Assembly: GCA_017607445.1 (NCBI GenBank)
Contig: JAEVHH010000001.1
Location: forward strand, 5,394,001-5,458,000
Length of the DNA stretch: 64,000 bases
DNA from: Histoplasma ohiense
Lineage: Eukaryota; Ascomycota; Eurotiomycetes; Onygenales; Ajellomycetaceae
Direction of reading: 5' to 3'
Positions within the stretch are counted from its first letter, which is position 1, and each line of letters opens with the position of its first letter. A program made the position numbers and the translations under genes. The notes beneath the pieces are model-generated. The model searched no databases, was not told where the DNA came from, and worked only from the letters and a program-made list of their open reading frames with translations. Positions 1 to 11,948 of the stretch are shown in pieces.

Positions 1-731
1 GCTACCTCTGCAGTGGAGAGGCCCGGGATATCATCGCGATCTCGCACAGCGGAACTACCAGAGGACACGGTCCAGCGCGGTGGCTGTGACGTTAGTATAT
101 TTCCATGGTTTGTAGTAACAACGGCTGTGGCGGTTGGAGGAGTGGTAGTGGGAGTGGAGCCGAGAATGCGCGACAGAAGGGCGGGGGTGATGTGGTCGGT
201 GAGTTGCGGCCAGTCATTTGGTGATTCCTTTGATGATTCTGATTCGAGTTCTTGTTTTTGTTGCCGGTGGTAATCTCCCACACTATTAAGCGGATGATTA
301 TTATCTTGCGCTCGTTGCCGTTGTTCTTCCGTCACTCGATCATACGCCAACAAACCCCCGCTCGCCCATATTCGTCCCAGATTCGCGCGCAGCTTCATAG
401 CATCTCGCTTCCCCGCCTCACCGCTTTCATCTATGGGGATAAGTGCTTCAGCACCCGCATCCCATTGGCGGAGACGTATATCTATTTCCCCCGCCGCCGG
501 GCTACTACCCCTACCATTTCCGGCACGGTGTCGAGGTATGAAAAACCACTCCCCGTTCCGTAGCGAAAAACTCTCCGTCGTGCCTGTGAATAGAAAGTGG
601 GGTCCGGGAGGGAGGTTTTTTATACCATGGAAGTTAGGGGTGGAGGTGAAGGAGAGGAGGTCGATGCCAATGAGGGTTTTGGGAGGGAGGGAATTGAGGA
701 GGAGGGTTGGCGTAGGGATTTGCGAGGTCAT
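1..731 (-). CDS. AAR2: AAR2-family U5 snRNP assembly factor, N-terminal part (runs off left edge)
   Basis: The minus-strand frame from the ATG at 731-729 is open to the window edge, about 243 codons, so the C-terminus is missing. The N-terminus starts MTSQIPTPTLLLNSLPPKTL and continues with GIDLLSF, FHGIKNLPPGPHFLF and a LRNGEWFF segment, which match the start of the AAR2 fold: a leading hydrophobic strand, then 'GID...F.G.K.IPPG.HF'. In yeast, AAR2 holds Prp8 in an immature U5 snRNP before Brr2 replaces it, and it was first described for splicing of the MATa1 cistron. After residue 140 the sequence is low-complexity (E, Q, S and T rich), probably a fungal linker between the two AAR2 domains. 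No intron is needed in the visible part. The family call is fairly firm; the missing C-terminus prevents a length check. Confidence 0.8.
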   Translation of the reverse strand, partial: MTSQIPTPTLLLNSLPPKTLIGIDLLSFTSTPNFHGIKNLPPGPHFLFTGTTESFSLRNGEWFFIPRHRAGNGRGSSPAAGEIDIRLRQWDAGAEALIPIDESGEAGKRDAMKLRANLGRIWASGGLLAYDRVTEEQRQRAQDNNHPLNSVGDYHRQQKQELESESSKESPNDWPQLTDHITPALLSRILGSTPTTTPPTATAVVTTNHGNILTSQPPRWTVSSGSSAVRDRDDIPGLSTAEV

Positions 732-1439
732 CTTGAGAGATAATCGAAGGCCGGGGTAGATCTAAATGGTAGGCATTTTCGGTTGCTATGAGAAGGAGTT
801 GGGCGTGCGGTTACACAAGTATTTAGTGAGCGATGCGAAGCGTATATTTAAAACAATTGACGGTTCCAAGTAACTATAGAATATGTGTATGTAATCAAAA
901 CCCCCAATACTAATATTTATTAGAGGGCATCGTTCGTGCTGTGGTCGTTCAATAGTATTTACTGGCAACTAGTGGTTGTTACATCATTGGATGGTGTAGG
1001 AGGGGAAAACTTTGGCTCCGAAAAATACGCAACCAAATTCCAATTACAACCCCAGACAACAACTGGACAACGACGCAGGTAAATGGTACTCAGATGCAGG
1101 TCAATAGGACAATAGTAAATAAGAATCTCTCCATTTTATTAATAGACTGTCAAGAGACCCCTATTTCAAAAGCTGGCAAAACTGTAGTCAGCAACCCGCA
1201 TTAGGGCTGCAGCAGTCGCGCCCAGCTCCAAGGGAAAATGCTGTGATATGAACAAAATCCACAAATAAAAGAAGACCAGGCGAGAATACTGCCGTTCTTC
1301 GCGTTTATTCCATCCACATATGCTAATAGATACCCAGAAGATACCCGCACAATCCATCCTTGGTCCACACGCAATCGCAACTTTTGCAACTGTGCACAGC
1401 CTGGAGAAAGTATAGTAGGTGAGACCACCACCTTGATGC
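732..1439. other. Intergenic: AAR2 upstream region and RPS14 3' flank
   Basis: About 700 nt hold the 5' flank of AAR2 and the 3' flank of RPS14, both on the minus strand. Only short open frames occur and none resembles a protein. A moderately AT-rich stretch lies near 840-960. I see no RNA gene. Confidence 0.6.
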
Positions 1440-2177
1440 CTACAGACGACGACCACGGCGACCACCCTTCCGGCGAGTGGAGTCGGAGGGGGTAGGGGTA
1501 ACGTCCTCGATTCTGCCAATGCGCATGCCAGAGCGGGCAAGGGCACGGAGGGCGGACTGGGCGCCGGGGCCGGGGGTCTTGGTTCCGTTGCCTATTTACA
1601 ATCGCGGTTGTCAGAATTCGCTTTCTTTCCGCCAGTTCCGTTATATTCTTATGATCTAGGAGCTCAAAACGTACCTCCAGTCGCACGGATCTTGATGTGC
1701 AGGGCGTTGATCCCCAACTCCTTGCAGCGAGCAGCAACGTCTTGGGCAGCCAACATAGCAGCGTAGGGAGAGGACTCGTCACGATCAGCCTTGACCTTCA
1801 TACCACCAGTGACACGGCAGATGGTTTCGCGACCACTGAATCACCCAGAATATTAGCCCACTATCCAAAAATTGATCATTGTATGTACCAAATTTTCTCT
1901 CTGGGCAACACAACGAAAGTTCATCCTGCCAGAGAATTTTCAAATTTAACAAAACATCAGCTGAAGGTGATAATGGCACGAACCTGAGATCGGTGACATG
2001 GACGAAGGTATCGTTAAATGAGGCAAAAATACGGGCGACACCGAAAACGAGCTTTCCTGTACGCATGTTAGTCGTGTGCTAGATGGTGGACAACAAATTG
2101 AACCTACCATCTCCGGCCAGCGGGCCGAGAGAGATGTTCTCGTTAGCGGGTCGGTCAACCTTCTTCTTGGGAGGCAT
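1440..2177 (-). CDS. RPS14: 40S ribosomal protein S14 (uS11), 4 exons
   Basis: Exons read on the minus strand are 2177-2108, 2056-1984, 1835-1675 and 1591-1440 (stop TAG at 1442-1440), giving 151 residues, the usual size for eukaryotic uS11. The protein starts MPPKKKVDRPANENISLGPL, continues GKLVFGVARIFASFNDTFVH, then the VTGGMKVKADRDESSPYAAM core, and ends with GGRRGRRL, the basic tail that reaches the 18S rRNA decoding region. It sits on the platform of the small subunit and is needed for 20S pre-rRNA maturation. All three introns are GT-AG, and every junction restores the family sequence without a gap. It is divergent from TYR1; the 499-bp shared upstream region carries a TTTAGGG repeat and a GCCCTA word (separate entries). 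Housekeeping expression is expected. Confidence 0.97.
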
Positions 2178-2278
2178 TTTGGGCGTGATATATTGACGGA
2201 TGTGGTGGATGGTGAAGAGGGAAAAAGAAGATAAGAAATCCGCGACAGTTGAGTATTCCAAATACGGAATAAGGAGAG

Positions 2279-2287
2279 TGTGCCCTA
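2279..2287 (-). promoter_or_regulatory. Ribosomal-protein promoter word TAGGGCACA
   Basis: TGTGCCCTA on the plus strand, which is TAGGGCACA in gene sense, begins 102 bp upstream of the RPS14 ATG. The same nine bases occur at 52186-52194, 100 bp upstream of the RPS17 ATG in the same orientation. The TAGGG core resembles Tbf1/telo-box sites known in ribosomal protein promoters of other ascomycetes; binding here is inferred. Confidence 0.5.
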
Positions 2288-2311
2288 AGTCCAGAATTGG
2301 GAAGTGGGCGG

Positions 2312-2328
2312 TTTAGGGTTTAGGGTTT
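2312..2328. promoter_or_regulatory. Telo-box-like repeat TTTAGGGTTTAGGGTTT
   Basis: Two TTTAGGG units in tandem followed by TTT lie 135 bp upstream of the RPS14 start codon. Interstitial TTAGGG sites bind Tbf1-type Myb factors in ascomycetes and are associated with ribosomal protein gene promoters. The element could act on RPS14, on divergent TYR1, or on both. Confidence 0.5.
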
Positions 2329-2676
2329 GCGTGCTTTGCCTAATCCTAAACTGGCTGCGGATGACTCAACCTAGTGGGACTAGCGCCAACATCCTGCAAG
2401 CTTTAAATTGTTCTTCAGAACCGAAATTTTCTCCGTCAACCTCTTCCTTCGCAGCACCTCTGACAGAGGGACAAGTAACAAATCAGCCAGTCTGTCTCTG
2501 CTCTGTTGGATTGCTGTACAGACGGGCGGCTCTACACAGGACATTCATTCGCTCACTTCCAATTGAGTGCACATACCCAACGGGAAAATCTTGTATCTTA
2601 TTCTTATGTTCAAGCACGGATTATATCTCAGTTGCGAACTCACAACAGAAGAAATTATCCTACTTCAAATTCCTCA

Positions 2677-4998
2677 ATGATGGCAACTACAGTGGACAGA
2701 AGATCCATTGGGATCATTGGCATGGGTGACATGGGGAAGATGTATGCTCAGCGTTTAAGCCAGGCTGGTTGGAGGTAAATATCCGGACCGTCATTTTCGA
2801 AACTTTCTCTCTCTTTGAACAGTGTTTGCATATGCAGTTTAATATGGTAAGCTCTCTTCTGTTTCCTCCCGGTTATCTCCTTTTTATATGATGACTTGAG
2901 TGCATTTGGCTCGAGTATGGCCTGGGAGTCACGTCCGCCATTCTGGCGTGTGCAGCGGCTACCAGGCTGTCAATGATGTAAATTCCTCGCTACCTTACTT
3001 TTTCTTTGTCTGAAAGTACATTTCTATATCAACAGAATTGTTTCCTAATTACGATAATTGGTTGCTACAGTGTGCTAACGTTCAGTTATCACAGCTCTCA
3101 TCTGCGAACTATAAATTTCCATCACCCATCCATGTTGATAGTACCGCGGCTGACACAAAAGATGTAGAATCAATGCCTGCGATAGGCCTACAAACTATGA
3201 TGCATTAAAACAGGAATTCGCGTCTGTATGTGGATTACTGTACATCGCCATCAACAATAGGGCTTATTTTAAGGACTTCTAAAGCAAAATATCAATATAC
3301 TCCCGAATGGGCATTTAGTCTCCAGAATTAGCGACTACATTATCTACAGCGTAGAGGCGGAAGCCATTGACAAAATTGTCGCCGAGTACGGACCATGTAT
3401 GTCTATTGTCTGAGCTTTGAATCGTATTTTCCAATCTCGTGTTCCCTTTCTTTCATGCTCTATGCGGATCAATCAGCCCAGTCTGACATGCCATTGAATT
3501 GAAGCAACCAAGGTCGGCGCAATCGTGGGCGGCCAGACATCTTGCAAGGCCCCTGAGCTTGCTGCTTTTGACAAATACCTACCCGACGACGTAGAAATCA
3601 TCTCATGCCATTCCCTTCATGGCCCCAATGTCAACCCCAAAGGCCACCCTCTGGTATTCAACCCACTATATCCAGATAATCATGAGCACAACGGCATGAA
3701 TAACACCTGTCATTCCAGGTCCTGATCCAACATAGAGCGTCAGATGAGAGCTTAAGATTCGTCGAGAGGATCTTCTCGACCTTCCAATCCAAATATGTTT
3801 ATCTCAGCGGCGAACTACACGACAGAATCACAGCAGATACCCAAGCGGTAACGCACGCCGCCTTTCTTAGCATGGGTACAGCATGGCATGCAAATAACCA
3901 GTTCCCCTGGGAAGTAGCCCGTTACGTGGGTGGTATCGAGAACGTTAAAATTAATATAACACTGCGAATATATGCAAACAAGTGGCACGTCTATGCGGGA
4001 CTGGCCATATTGAACCCAGCAGCAAAGAAGCAGATCAGCCAGTATGCGCAGTCAGTGACAGACCTGTTCAAGCTGATGCTGGGCGGGCATCGGGAGGAAT
4101 TGAGAGCTCGAGTGAAGACGGCCGGGGCGGCGGTGTTCAAGTCTGATACCACGCAGCATGATCTGTTATTAAGAGATGATGTACTTGATCGGTTTTCCCT
4201 GTCCAAGGGGAATTCGGAGAGGATGCCTAACAACCATTTAAGTTTGCTGGCCATTGTGGATTGTTGGTGGAAGTTAGGAATCGTTCCATACGATCATATG
4301 ATCTGCTCGACGCCTGTCAGTAACTTCAAGAACATGATTTCGTTGTTGAAAAGGAGAGCTGACAGCTGTGTTTGTCTCCTTTACAGCTCTTCCGTCTATG
4401 GCTGGGAGTAACAGAATATCTCTTCAGGAACGAAGACCTCCTCAATGAGGTCCTGGATATCGCCATTGACGACAACACGTTCCGCTCTGATGACCTAGAG
4501 TTCACATTTGCTGCACGGGTGAGTTCATTTATAGTACATACGTCGAATGCGTTTTTCTCCCGCTTCTACACGTCCTGCGATACTCTCGGATTCATTTTTG
4601 TTGGGCTAGAGACAGAATCTCTCCTCATTTCTTATATTCCACTTCCTTGGAAACCCCGCGTCTGTCGCTCCGGTTTAGACATTTATTCTGAATATATCAA
4701 ATATTGCCACGCCTGCTCCCTGGTTGATCCCACTGGAACACCCCAGACTCCTACCACCCGCCGTCCTTCACTTATGTTATTTTTCTCCTGTGTCTAACTT
4801 GAATGTGTGCCGGATGGTATTCAATAGGCTTGGTCCGAATGCGTCTCCTTTGGCGACTTCGCGTCATACCGCGATCGTTTCGAAAAGATACAATCATACT
4901 TCTCCCCGCGTTTCCCAGAAGCCGTCAGACTGGGTAATGAAATGATGAAGACTATTTTGGATAAAACGACCACTAAAGTCACTACGAGTTCCTCCTAA
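2677..4998 (+). CDS. TYR1: Prephenate dehydrogenase (NADP+), tyrosine biosynthesis, 7 exons
   Basis: Exons are 2677-2774, 3168-3225, 3285-3396, 3505-3653, 3719-4315, 4387-4518 and 4828-4998, joining in frame to 438 residues (yeast TYR1 is about 450). The enzyme oxidatively decarboxylates prephenate to 4-hydroxyphenylpyruvate in the cytosol, the committed step to tyrosine. The N-terminal Rossmann motif GIIGMGDMG is at residues 13-21. Further family blocks are GHLVSRISDYIIYSVEA, VGGQTSCKAPE, HSLHGPNVNP, DRITADTQAVTHAAFLSMGT, NVKINITLRIYANKWHVYAG and NNHLSLLAIVDCWW. Two ATGs are adjacent (2677 and 2680), so the initiator is uncertain by one codon. The first (393 nt) and last (309 nt) introns are long for this locus, and intron 5 has the weak donor GTCAGT. 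All junctions keep phase, so the gene looks intact although unspliced frames appear broken. Confidence 0.93.
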
Positions 4999-7960
4999 AA
5001 TGAGTGAGACGACATCATGACATCATAATATAAGAAGCCAACGAGGTCGGCATAATTCCGGGAACTTTTTATTATTATCATTCTTATTTTTCTTTTTTCT
5101 CTTTTACGATGAAGAAATGAAATAAAGGGGAAATTCGGTAAACCTTTTATCCATTTACTCCCATGTCTTCACCAGGCGAAGTGCAGGATGATAGGTTTTC
5201 GGGCAGGCTATCGTTTTTATATTAATACTTATACGATTCTTTTTAAGGGATCCAATATCGTCATCTTGACATACAGTTCCACGCTTTCGGGGTTTACATC
5301 AAGTTGGGTCCTTTTTTTATATATAATTTTTGGGAAACTTTCCTAGCCGCTTCCCTTGTAGCATCTGCACAGACCACTCACTATACATTAATGGAGTAGT
5401 TATGTGGAGACTGAGATGTTCCTGCTCCGGATTAGTGTGAGAGCTCAATGTCCTCACCTCCATCCAACCTCACCTTTGGCATTATCCTTCCCACCCTCAA
5501 ACCACCCATCCATTCTCCTCGTCGAGTACCCACTAGCCACTTCTCCAGAAATGTCCACATAGCTTCCCATGTGCAAAGCATTGAGAATCATGATAGAAAG
5601 TTAGGGAACACTGATCCGAGTCTTCTGCCAATGAATTGACAGATATGAATCCGCCGTTTGAGAGGATGCCTGCTCAGAAAGCATAACCAATCTCTTTCGA
5701 AAGCAGTGTGAAAGCCTCATATGAGTGCATGCCCCAAATCACCATTGACATTCTGGGCCATCAGGGGCCTTTTTATGATCAAGGATGATGAATTCAGCCT
5801 GCTTGGTATGTAGAGAGCGATACACACAGGTGCGTCTGATTGCAGAATTGGGATATCCGTTCGGGTACGAAAGTAAGGAACCGCATTGTGTTAAAAGGCC
5901 ATGGAGAAGAAAGGAAAATAATGCAGTTGAGATTCTTGTTGGAAGTTGGGACAAATGTTGGATTTCAATCGGAGGTGCAGGAATAGTTATTTATCCGAAT
6001 AATTTACAATTTTGAGGAATTCTTATACCTCCCTATTGATTGTATGAAATAGTTCCCAATAACCCAATGAATTTGGACCTATTTCGGATTCGTACCTCCA
6101 ATTTTAATTCTACACACCCTGTAACTTATAGTTGAGAAGAAATCCTGAGTAACTAACTCTCTTCCAACGGGATTGGTGAGGCGCTGGGATGCAAAGATAT
6201 TTATCTGGCTGAAGTTCCACTATTAATAACTTAGTGCATATCTCAAGCTGTTTGAAAGGGCTCAACCAACTACTAGTATCCATCTCGCGTCTCTCCCACT
6301 GGAAAGCCGGAAATCCCACAACTGCCGGCGTCGAAGCGACTCACTTGAAAACAAGACTTAACGTTCAAACAGCATTCACCAGAGGAAAATCCCAGCGAAC
6401 TAAGCGCTGGATTATGGGGTTCTTGTGTTGCCCAGGATTCAGCACGTCCCAGACCCCACAAAACGTCAAATCGCCCGGTAGCATGCACGCGAGCATTCTT
6501 GCTCACGGAGGTAAAAGTGCCTGGGGTTACAAGTAAAAAGTGTCACGGTTGTACTGTTAGTTTGCAAGCGTCTTTTCGTCTGTGAGTTATCAGTGGAAGG
6601 GAGAGCAGTGCACCCTTGAATGAAATCCTGGCTGCAGGAGGAACAAGCATCCTCCAACTCGGCCAGCATACCACTGGGGGAAAGGGGCGGCGAACAAGCA
6701 ACGCACAGATGCGCTCATAACAGACGGGTTTGGAGCTCATAGGCTGTTCACGTCATTAGCCATATGAACATCAATACGTATGAAGTCACACGGGCATTGT
6801 TGGATACAGGACCGCAGATGCTCTTGGGACCAGCGGTTAGCTTTCAGATGGTCCTATACATCTAACAAATTCGCTCGATGCTTCTCCGTTTTGCGATTCA
6901 TTATCGTAACCCCGCAATCCTCTCTTTCTCGTTTGCATTGAGCCATATATCCTCTAGTACCTTCTGGAAAATAGATGCACACAGGAAACCGCAACTGCCG
7001 CTGGCAGGATATGCACAGAGCTTTGCAAGCCCTTGGTCACATCGAAGAGAACACACGGCATAGTCCCCTGTGTTCAAAGCCTCGAGGCAACAACGTAAAT
7101 TGCCATGCCGGCTAACATTTCCCGGGGGAGTCGTACCTTTCTCCTGACTCTATACCCAGGAACGTGCAAGGTAAATGCAAATCGAAAGATGTAAGAAGCA
7201 ATCCTAGGGAGATTCGTATATCTTGTTAGAACAGCCATGGCATTGCCAGATAGGAGACAGCTTGTCATTGATTTGATTAAGTTGTGCCCGTGATGGAGAG
7301 CTCTGCTGCTCTATGAATGTAGTAAGCTTATTTGTGAAGAAGAGTGTATCTAACTGCTAGCTGTGGAAGGACAGGCTGTAGAGGAGTCTGTGGAGGGTGT
7401 GATTATCAACAATTCGAGTGTATGTACGGAGTATAAATTCCTTGGATTGGTAGTCAAAGAAATCAACGGCGACTCGTACTGTGACCAGATATGACACAGG
7501 CATACCATACCACCATATTGGGAAAGAAATTTCATTCTCAGAACCCCGACGAAAGTGATATTGGCACCTCCGCTGGACGCTAAGAATACGATCCACCCCT
7601 GGGCCCGAGTTAGTGACATACACAATGGTCTTGTGTTGGCTCCAAATTGTGGACTTCTCATTTTTCCCCCGCTAAAGTGGGAGGAAATAACTCATGAGCG
7701 CGGAAAAAGGCCTGCACATCGACACAACTTCAACATGATGTTTGATGCATTTTCGTGTACTTCCATTCATGATAGCTTACGTGTTCCAGGGTGATGAGTG
7801 AGCCGATTCATTGACTCTGACGATTCTGTCCCAATCACGAAGATCAAACCCATTTTCAAATTATCAAATTCATATACTAATTTCTGCTGGTAATCTACTC
7901 CCATGGAACGCAGATTACTTTTCTTTTCCGGATAGGATTCCATTTCAAGTTCTTAAAAGG
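4999..7960. other. Gene-poor interval, 3 kb
   Basis: The interval lies downstream of TYR1 and upstream of the LYC1-like gene. Open frames are all under about 105 codons, overlap each other on both strands, and none shows a recognisable family motif or a splice chain. Bases 5050-5340 are AT-rich with T tracts, plausibly 3'-UTR and terminator sequence of TYR1. I see no RNA gene, inverted repeat or transposase remnant. Confidence 0.5.
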
Positions 7961-9172
7961 ATGGACAAGTCACAAAAGATCAATGCGCCCTCGGCCACCA
8001 CCATCGATGGCCCGGAAGGATCTCAAGTGTTAGTTTTCAGCGAAGCAACAACACAAGAGCAGCAAGTCAAATGCTTCAAGGTCGTAGGATCGAGTTTCGG
8101 CTGGCCTCTGCCGGAAGCGGACTATATAGAGAGGGAGAAGTACCTCACAGGGCTGCCGCTCACGCGCACAGGCGGTGCTGGAGTGCGATGGTGGTGTCTT
8201 CGAACAGAAGACTGGGGGCATGTTGTTGCGACTTGCAAAATTTTGAATCGGGATTTGCTCACCCGGACTACTGATGGAGTAACCAGAGACAGACAAGGCT
8301 ATTGCATTGGGGCAGTCGCTACTGATAAGCGATATCGTCGACTGGGGCTTGCCGAATTCCTCTTGAGGGCTGTTGCGCAGTGGATGGATGGACCTGGAGA
8401 GGCTGATGCGAGTATGTTGTACTCAAGTATTGGGAAGGTATGGAAAAAGAGAAAGGGTTGTTGTAGTTACTTTTCTGACGTTTCTAAATAGTATTACACC
8501 AACAAAGGGTGGAGAATGCTCCCTGCATTCCAATCGGTTTTGTCGTCTCTGGCATCGCCGAATAGATCGGAGCTCCCACAAACGAAACCTTTGATGCTGG
8601 ATGACATCCCAGCACTATGTGCTCGAGATATTGGCACCATCAAAGTTGAGTTTTCTAGTTATAAACCCGCTGCGGCTGAAATCCTCATGACCGTCCTTCC
8701 TTCTGCAAATCTTGTCAGCTGGCTACAAGAACGAGCTGCATTCATCAGTAGTAAGACCAACGGCGAAGTCCCCCGGATCAAAGGCGCCATCTGCGAAGAT
8801 GCTAAGACGTGGGTGTTCTGGCATCATGACTTTCCAGATCGCGAGTTGACTATCCAAAAGGTCGTTACACCGACCAAGGCGGCGGAGGCCGAGGATAAGG
8901 AGAGCCAGAAGGAGACAACCCTGGCTTTAGCCAGCCTTTTGTTGGCAGCTTTGGACGAGACTCAGAAGTGGAAGTTGCATAAGACCGTCATGTGGAGTCC
9001 AACGCCCGAGCTGAACCGTGCTATTCACATGGTCCAGGAACACTTTGGAGTGGGCGTGACGAATGAAGAACGAATAAATAGCAATGTCCCTTCAGTAAGG
9101 TGGAAGGGAGGGGATGAGGAGAAGACAAAACAAATTGATATTTGTCACAATGAATTCTATGCTTGGAGTTGA
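7961..9172 (+). CDS. LYC1-like lysine N-acetyltransferase (GNAT fold), 2 exons
   Basis: Exons 7961-8437 and 8492-9172 give 385 residues. The 54-nt intron (GTATGG...AATAG) falls within a LYSSIGK|YYTNKGW block typical of the fungal LYC1 family. In Yarrowia, LYC1 is the lysine N6-acetyltransferase that starts lysine catabolism by acetylating free L-lysine with acetyl-CoA. The N-terminal half holds the GNAT core: FGWPL, the VRWWCLRTEDWGHVVATCKIL strand pair, and GAVATDKRYRRLGLAEFLL, whose RYRRLGLA is the acetyl-CoA pyrophosphate-binding loop (family Q/RxxGxA). The C-terminal half (AICEDAKTWVFWHHDF to NEFYAWS) is the fungal-specific part. I chose ATG 7961; the frame stays open to an ATG at 7811, but that extension has no family character. 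The substrate is inferred from the family name and the protein might act on another amine. Confidence 0.85.
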
Positions 9173-11948
9173 GGAGCTCCTGACCTGGTCCACTTTATTC
9201 GCGTATCTGGTCGAAAATATTAGCTCTACAATTTGTATTTTAAAACCTTACCTGCTTATCCCACTAGAATATCTGCAAAATTTGAATAGGGCGAGCCAAA
9301 TGGGCAATACGATAATAAAATATATCCGAAATGGCTCCTCCATATGTCAACCTTCTTAACAACCCTTGTTTTGAAAAAAATTTTCTCTGTTGTAGGTGAG
9401 ATATTCACACCCACCCTGCTCTGCTTGAAATTGAGCTGCGGCAATGTGATTTCAACGGATGCGGCTTGGTTAGGAATGGTCGTGGCATCTGAAATATAAA
9501 AGAGCACGAGAAAAATTGACACTGGCTAGGGAGGAAGGGAGGGGGAGTGGCAGGGGGGTTGTAGCATGGTTCTACCCGCGTTGTTTTCCCACCGATTAAT
9601 CACTTTTAGAGTTGAAGTAAATACCGGGTAGCGGGTCACTGTGCTCGCCATATTCTCCCGATCTGATTGATGCATGGAGTGTTTGAGAGATAATGCACTT
9701 AATTATGATGTAGAGCACAATCGATATGCAACTGAGACACTGGAATGAGTGGGGAAAGCTATGGAATCGGCCAGGTTTCCCCACATCCACCATTCCTTTT
9801 GAAAACAAAATGCGCAAGACTGGGTTGGCCATTGTCCCGGAACATCACGTTATGGGAAATTGAGGCTGTCAGAATCCACGTAGGGTCGCAAGACAGGTAT
9901 TGTATGTCACTGCCCACAGTTGAGTGTCCAATTTGAGTTCGCCGGAGGATTTCCGAGAATGGCAGGCTGAAGAACTTAGAAATCATACGTATGAATTCGC
10001 ATCGATAGGCATTATCGCCTTTCCTAATTTTCCCAGGACAGGGTGGTATCCCGGAAGGATATTTCGGATGCGCGTGCACTGGCCAAGGAGAAATTCTTTC
10101 CTTGCCCACAGGTTCCAGATCCCTGCGTCGTCATGCATGACCGGAGGGCTGTCTAGATATCGGCAAGGACCCGCCTCCACTCGGTGAAGCGGATCTTTTG
10201 CCATGACCACGATTTGATCAGCAAGCATAGTAGCGGTGATTGGATTCTGTGAAACAAGAGCATATGAACGTGATGACTTGTACAGCACGTCGAAATCAGT
10301 CACAGAGGCTCGATTAGAAAGTGGGTACGTGTGGTTATTGAACGTTTTCTGTCCTGATTAGTAGCCTGCAGGCAAAGAAAGGGGAAATTTGACACAGTTT
10401 CGGTGTGATCGAGAACTTCAACGTGAACCATCCGCATCTTTCAGGAGTGCAGGCCGGGCCAGATCTGCGACAAGTAACCCCAGATCACGGTTCGCAATGT
10501 TGCAAGAATAAAAATGCGGCATGTTTTTCCCAATTGGATGACAATGCAGGTATTCTGGTTATGCAGTGTAATTGACGGGTTTTTCGGCCGTACCTCCTGG
10601 ACTGCGAACTGACGTGATGGTCGTCATCATCGTGGCTGTGGAAATTGGCCAAGGACAAGGTAGAGCGAGAATTGCTTAATTGCACCCTATATCGTCGCCA
10701 GATTTCATGGATGGAGATCGATGACGGGTCGATGGTATCCATAGAATCAGCCACAACGATCCCAATTGTGTCACGGACATATCTGCGCCACGGCTGCTGT
10801 TGCGTGTCTTGTTTCACAGTGCCCTGCAGGGATTTCGAGAAATATCATGGGTAGTTTCAGGCTGGGTCCAAGACAAGAGCAAGATCGTTTGCATCTTCCA
10901 GCCTTCCAGGGCCTGACACAACACCAGAAATTCCGGAGACATTTTCATCCGCTTGGTGCTTTATTTTCCCTCGGCGAACTCTTGGCCAAGTTCACTTCAC
11001 CCAATACGCTGTAATGTATTGATAAAATTCCCACAGCCAAAGGAATAAGGTGGTGAAGTAGCTCCAGCGGCTTGTCTAGAACAAGCCAATGGACCGAGTC
11101 TGGTGCCCAACTTCAAGGCTGCTTCTGTTCAAGTTCCCTTTGATCCCTGGAGAGGATCAACTTAGCCCTGATGTTCGTCGACAGCAACTGAGCAAGGGAA
11201 ATCAGCTTGCAACTTTCCCAAGCAACCCTACCAAGAGGAATGGGTTTACACCCCCTGCGAATACAGTCAGAAGTAAAAATAACGTCTTTGTAGGAGCTAC
11301 TAATGAAACGTGAAAACGCTCCTCAAAACCGGCCAGCATCGCTGATCCCCACATTCCTCCCATGTTTTGCTTCCAGTCTCCCTGCAAGATTCCACATAGC
11401 CAACTGGTTTCAGCGTGGCTGCGCGTATCTTTGGTTCCCGTGCGATTGGCTGGGCGAGTAGAGCGTACAGTCGCTTGAATCAATGCAGTAAATGCTGGAT
11501 TATGCTGTGCCAGGTCTGTCCCGTTGATGTGGGGGTTTTCGGATCTCTGCTGCGTTACCTTTTTGGCGCACTAGGAGGTTTCGCAGGGATGGTTAGTCGC
11601 ACGGGAGAGGTAAATTAATTTCAAAACTGAAGCAAATATATGAACCCTGGCTTGCGCCGCAGGAACTTTGTGATTTCATATCTGGCGAAGTTTGGAGTGT
11701 GTGATAATTTTGTTTGCGTTCTTGCGGGATCGTGTTGCTGCTTACCTATAGGTGCTCACTCTCTACCCCTTTCGATGCAACTCATCAGGCTGTCAGTTTG
11801 CAATTCTCAATGAGAAGCAACTATTGACTACAATTCACCCACCTGTTCAAATTTTACTTCAAGGACCATCTTGCAACACAAACCGATGCCTTGAAACTGT
11901 TCACTTCAATCAATAGGGTGTAGATTTGTCTTCATATACACTCTCACC
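9173..11948. other. Gene-poor interval, 2.8 kb
   Basis: No frame over 120 codons, no recognisable motif on either strand and no chain of splice-compatible exons. The last few hundred bases before 11949 form the leader and promoter of the DOMON gene. The A/T-rich part around 9230-9420 may be the terminator region of the LYC1-like gene. Confidence 0.5.

Larger units (their letters stand above)
2178..2676. promoter_or_regulatory. Divergent promoter region RPS14 / TYR1
   Basis: The 499 bp between the two divergent start codons must hold both promoters. The RPS14-proximal half carries TGTGCCCTA at 2279-2287 and the direct repeat TTTAGGGTTTAGGGTTT at 2312-2328. The TYR1-proximal half has short open frames, which may be uORFs in the TYR1 leader. 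No TATA box is evident. Confidence 0.6.

Noticed and set aside
3226..3720. Apparent stops and frame changes inside TYR1
   Set aside because: Each is explained by a short GT-AG intron with consistent phase; the spliced protein covers the whole family length.
7350..7661. Overlapping 88- and 103-codon minus-strand frames
   Set aside because: Two mutually overlapping frames with no recognisable motif and no splice chain; insufficient to call a gene.
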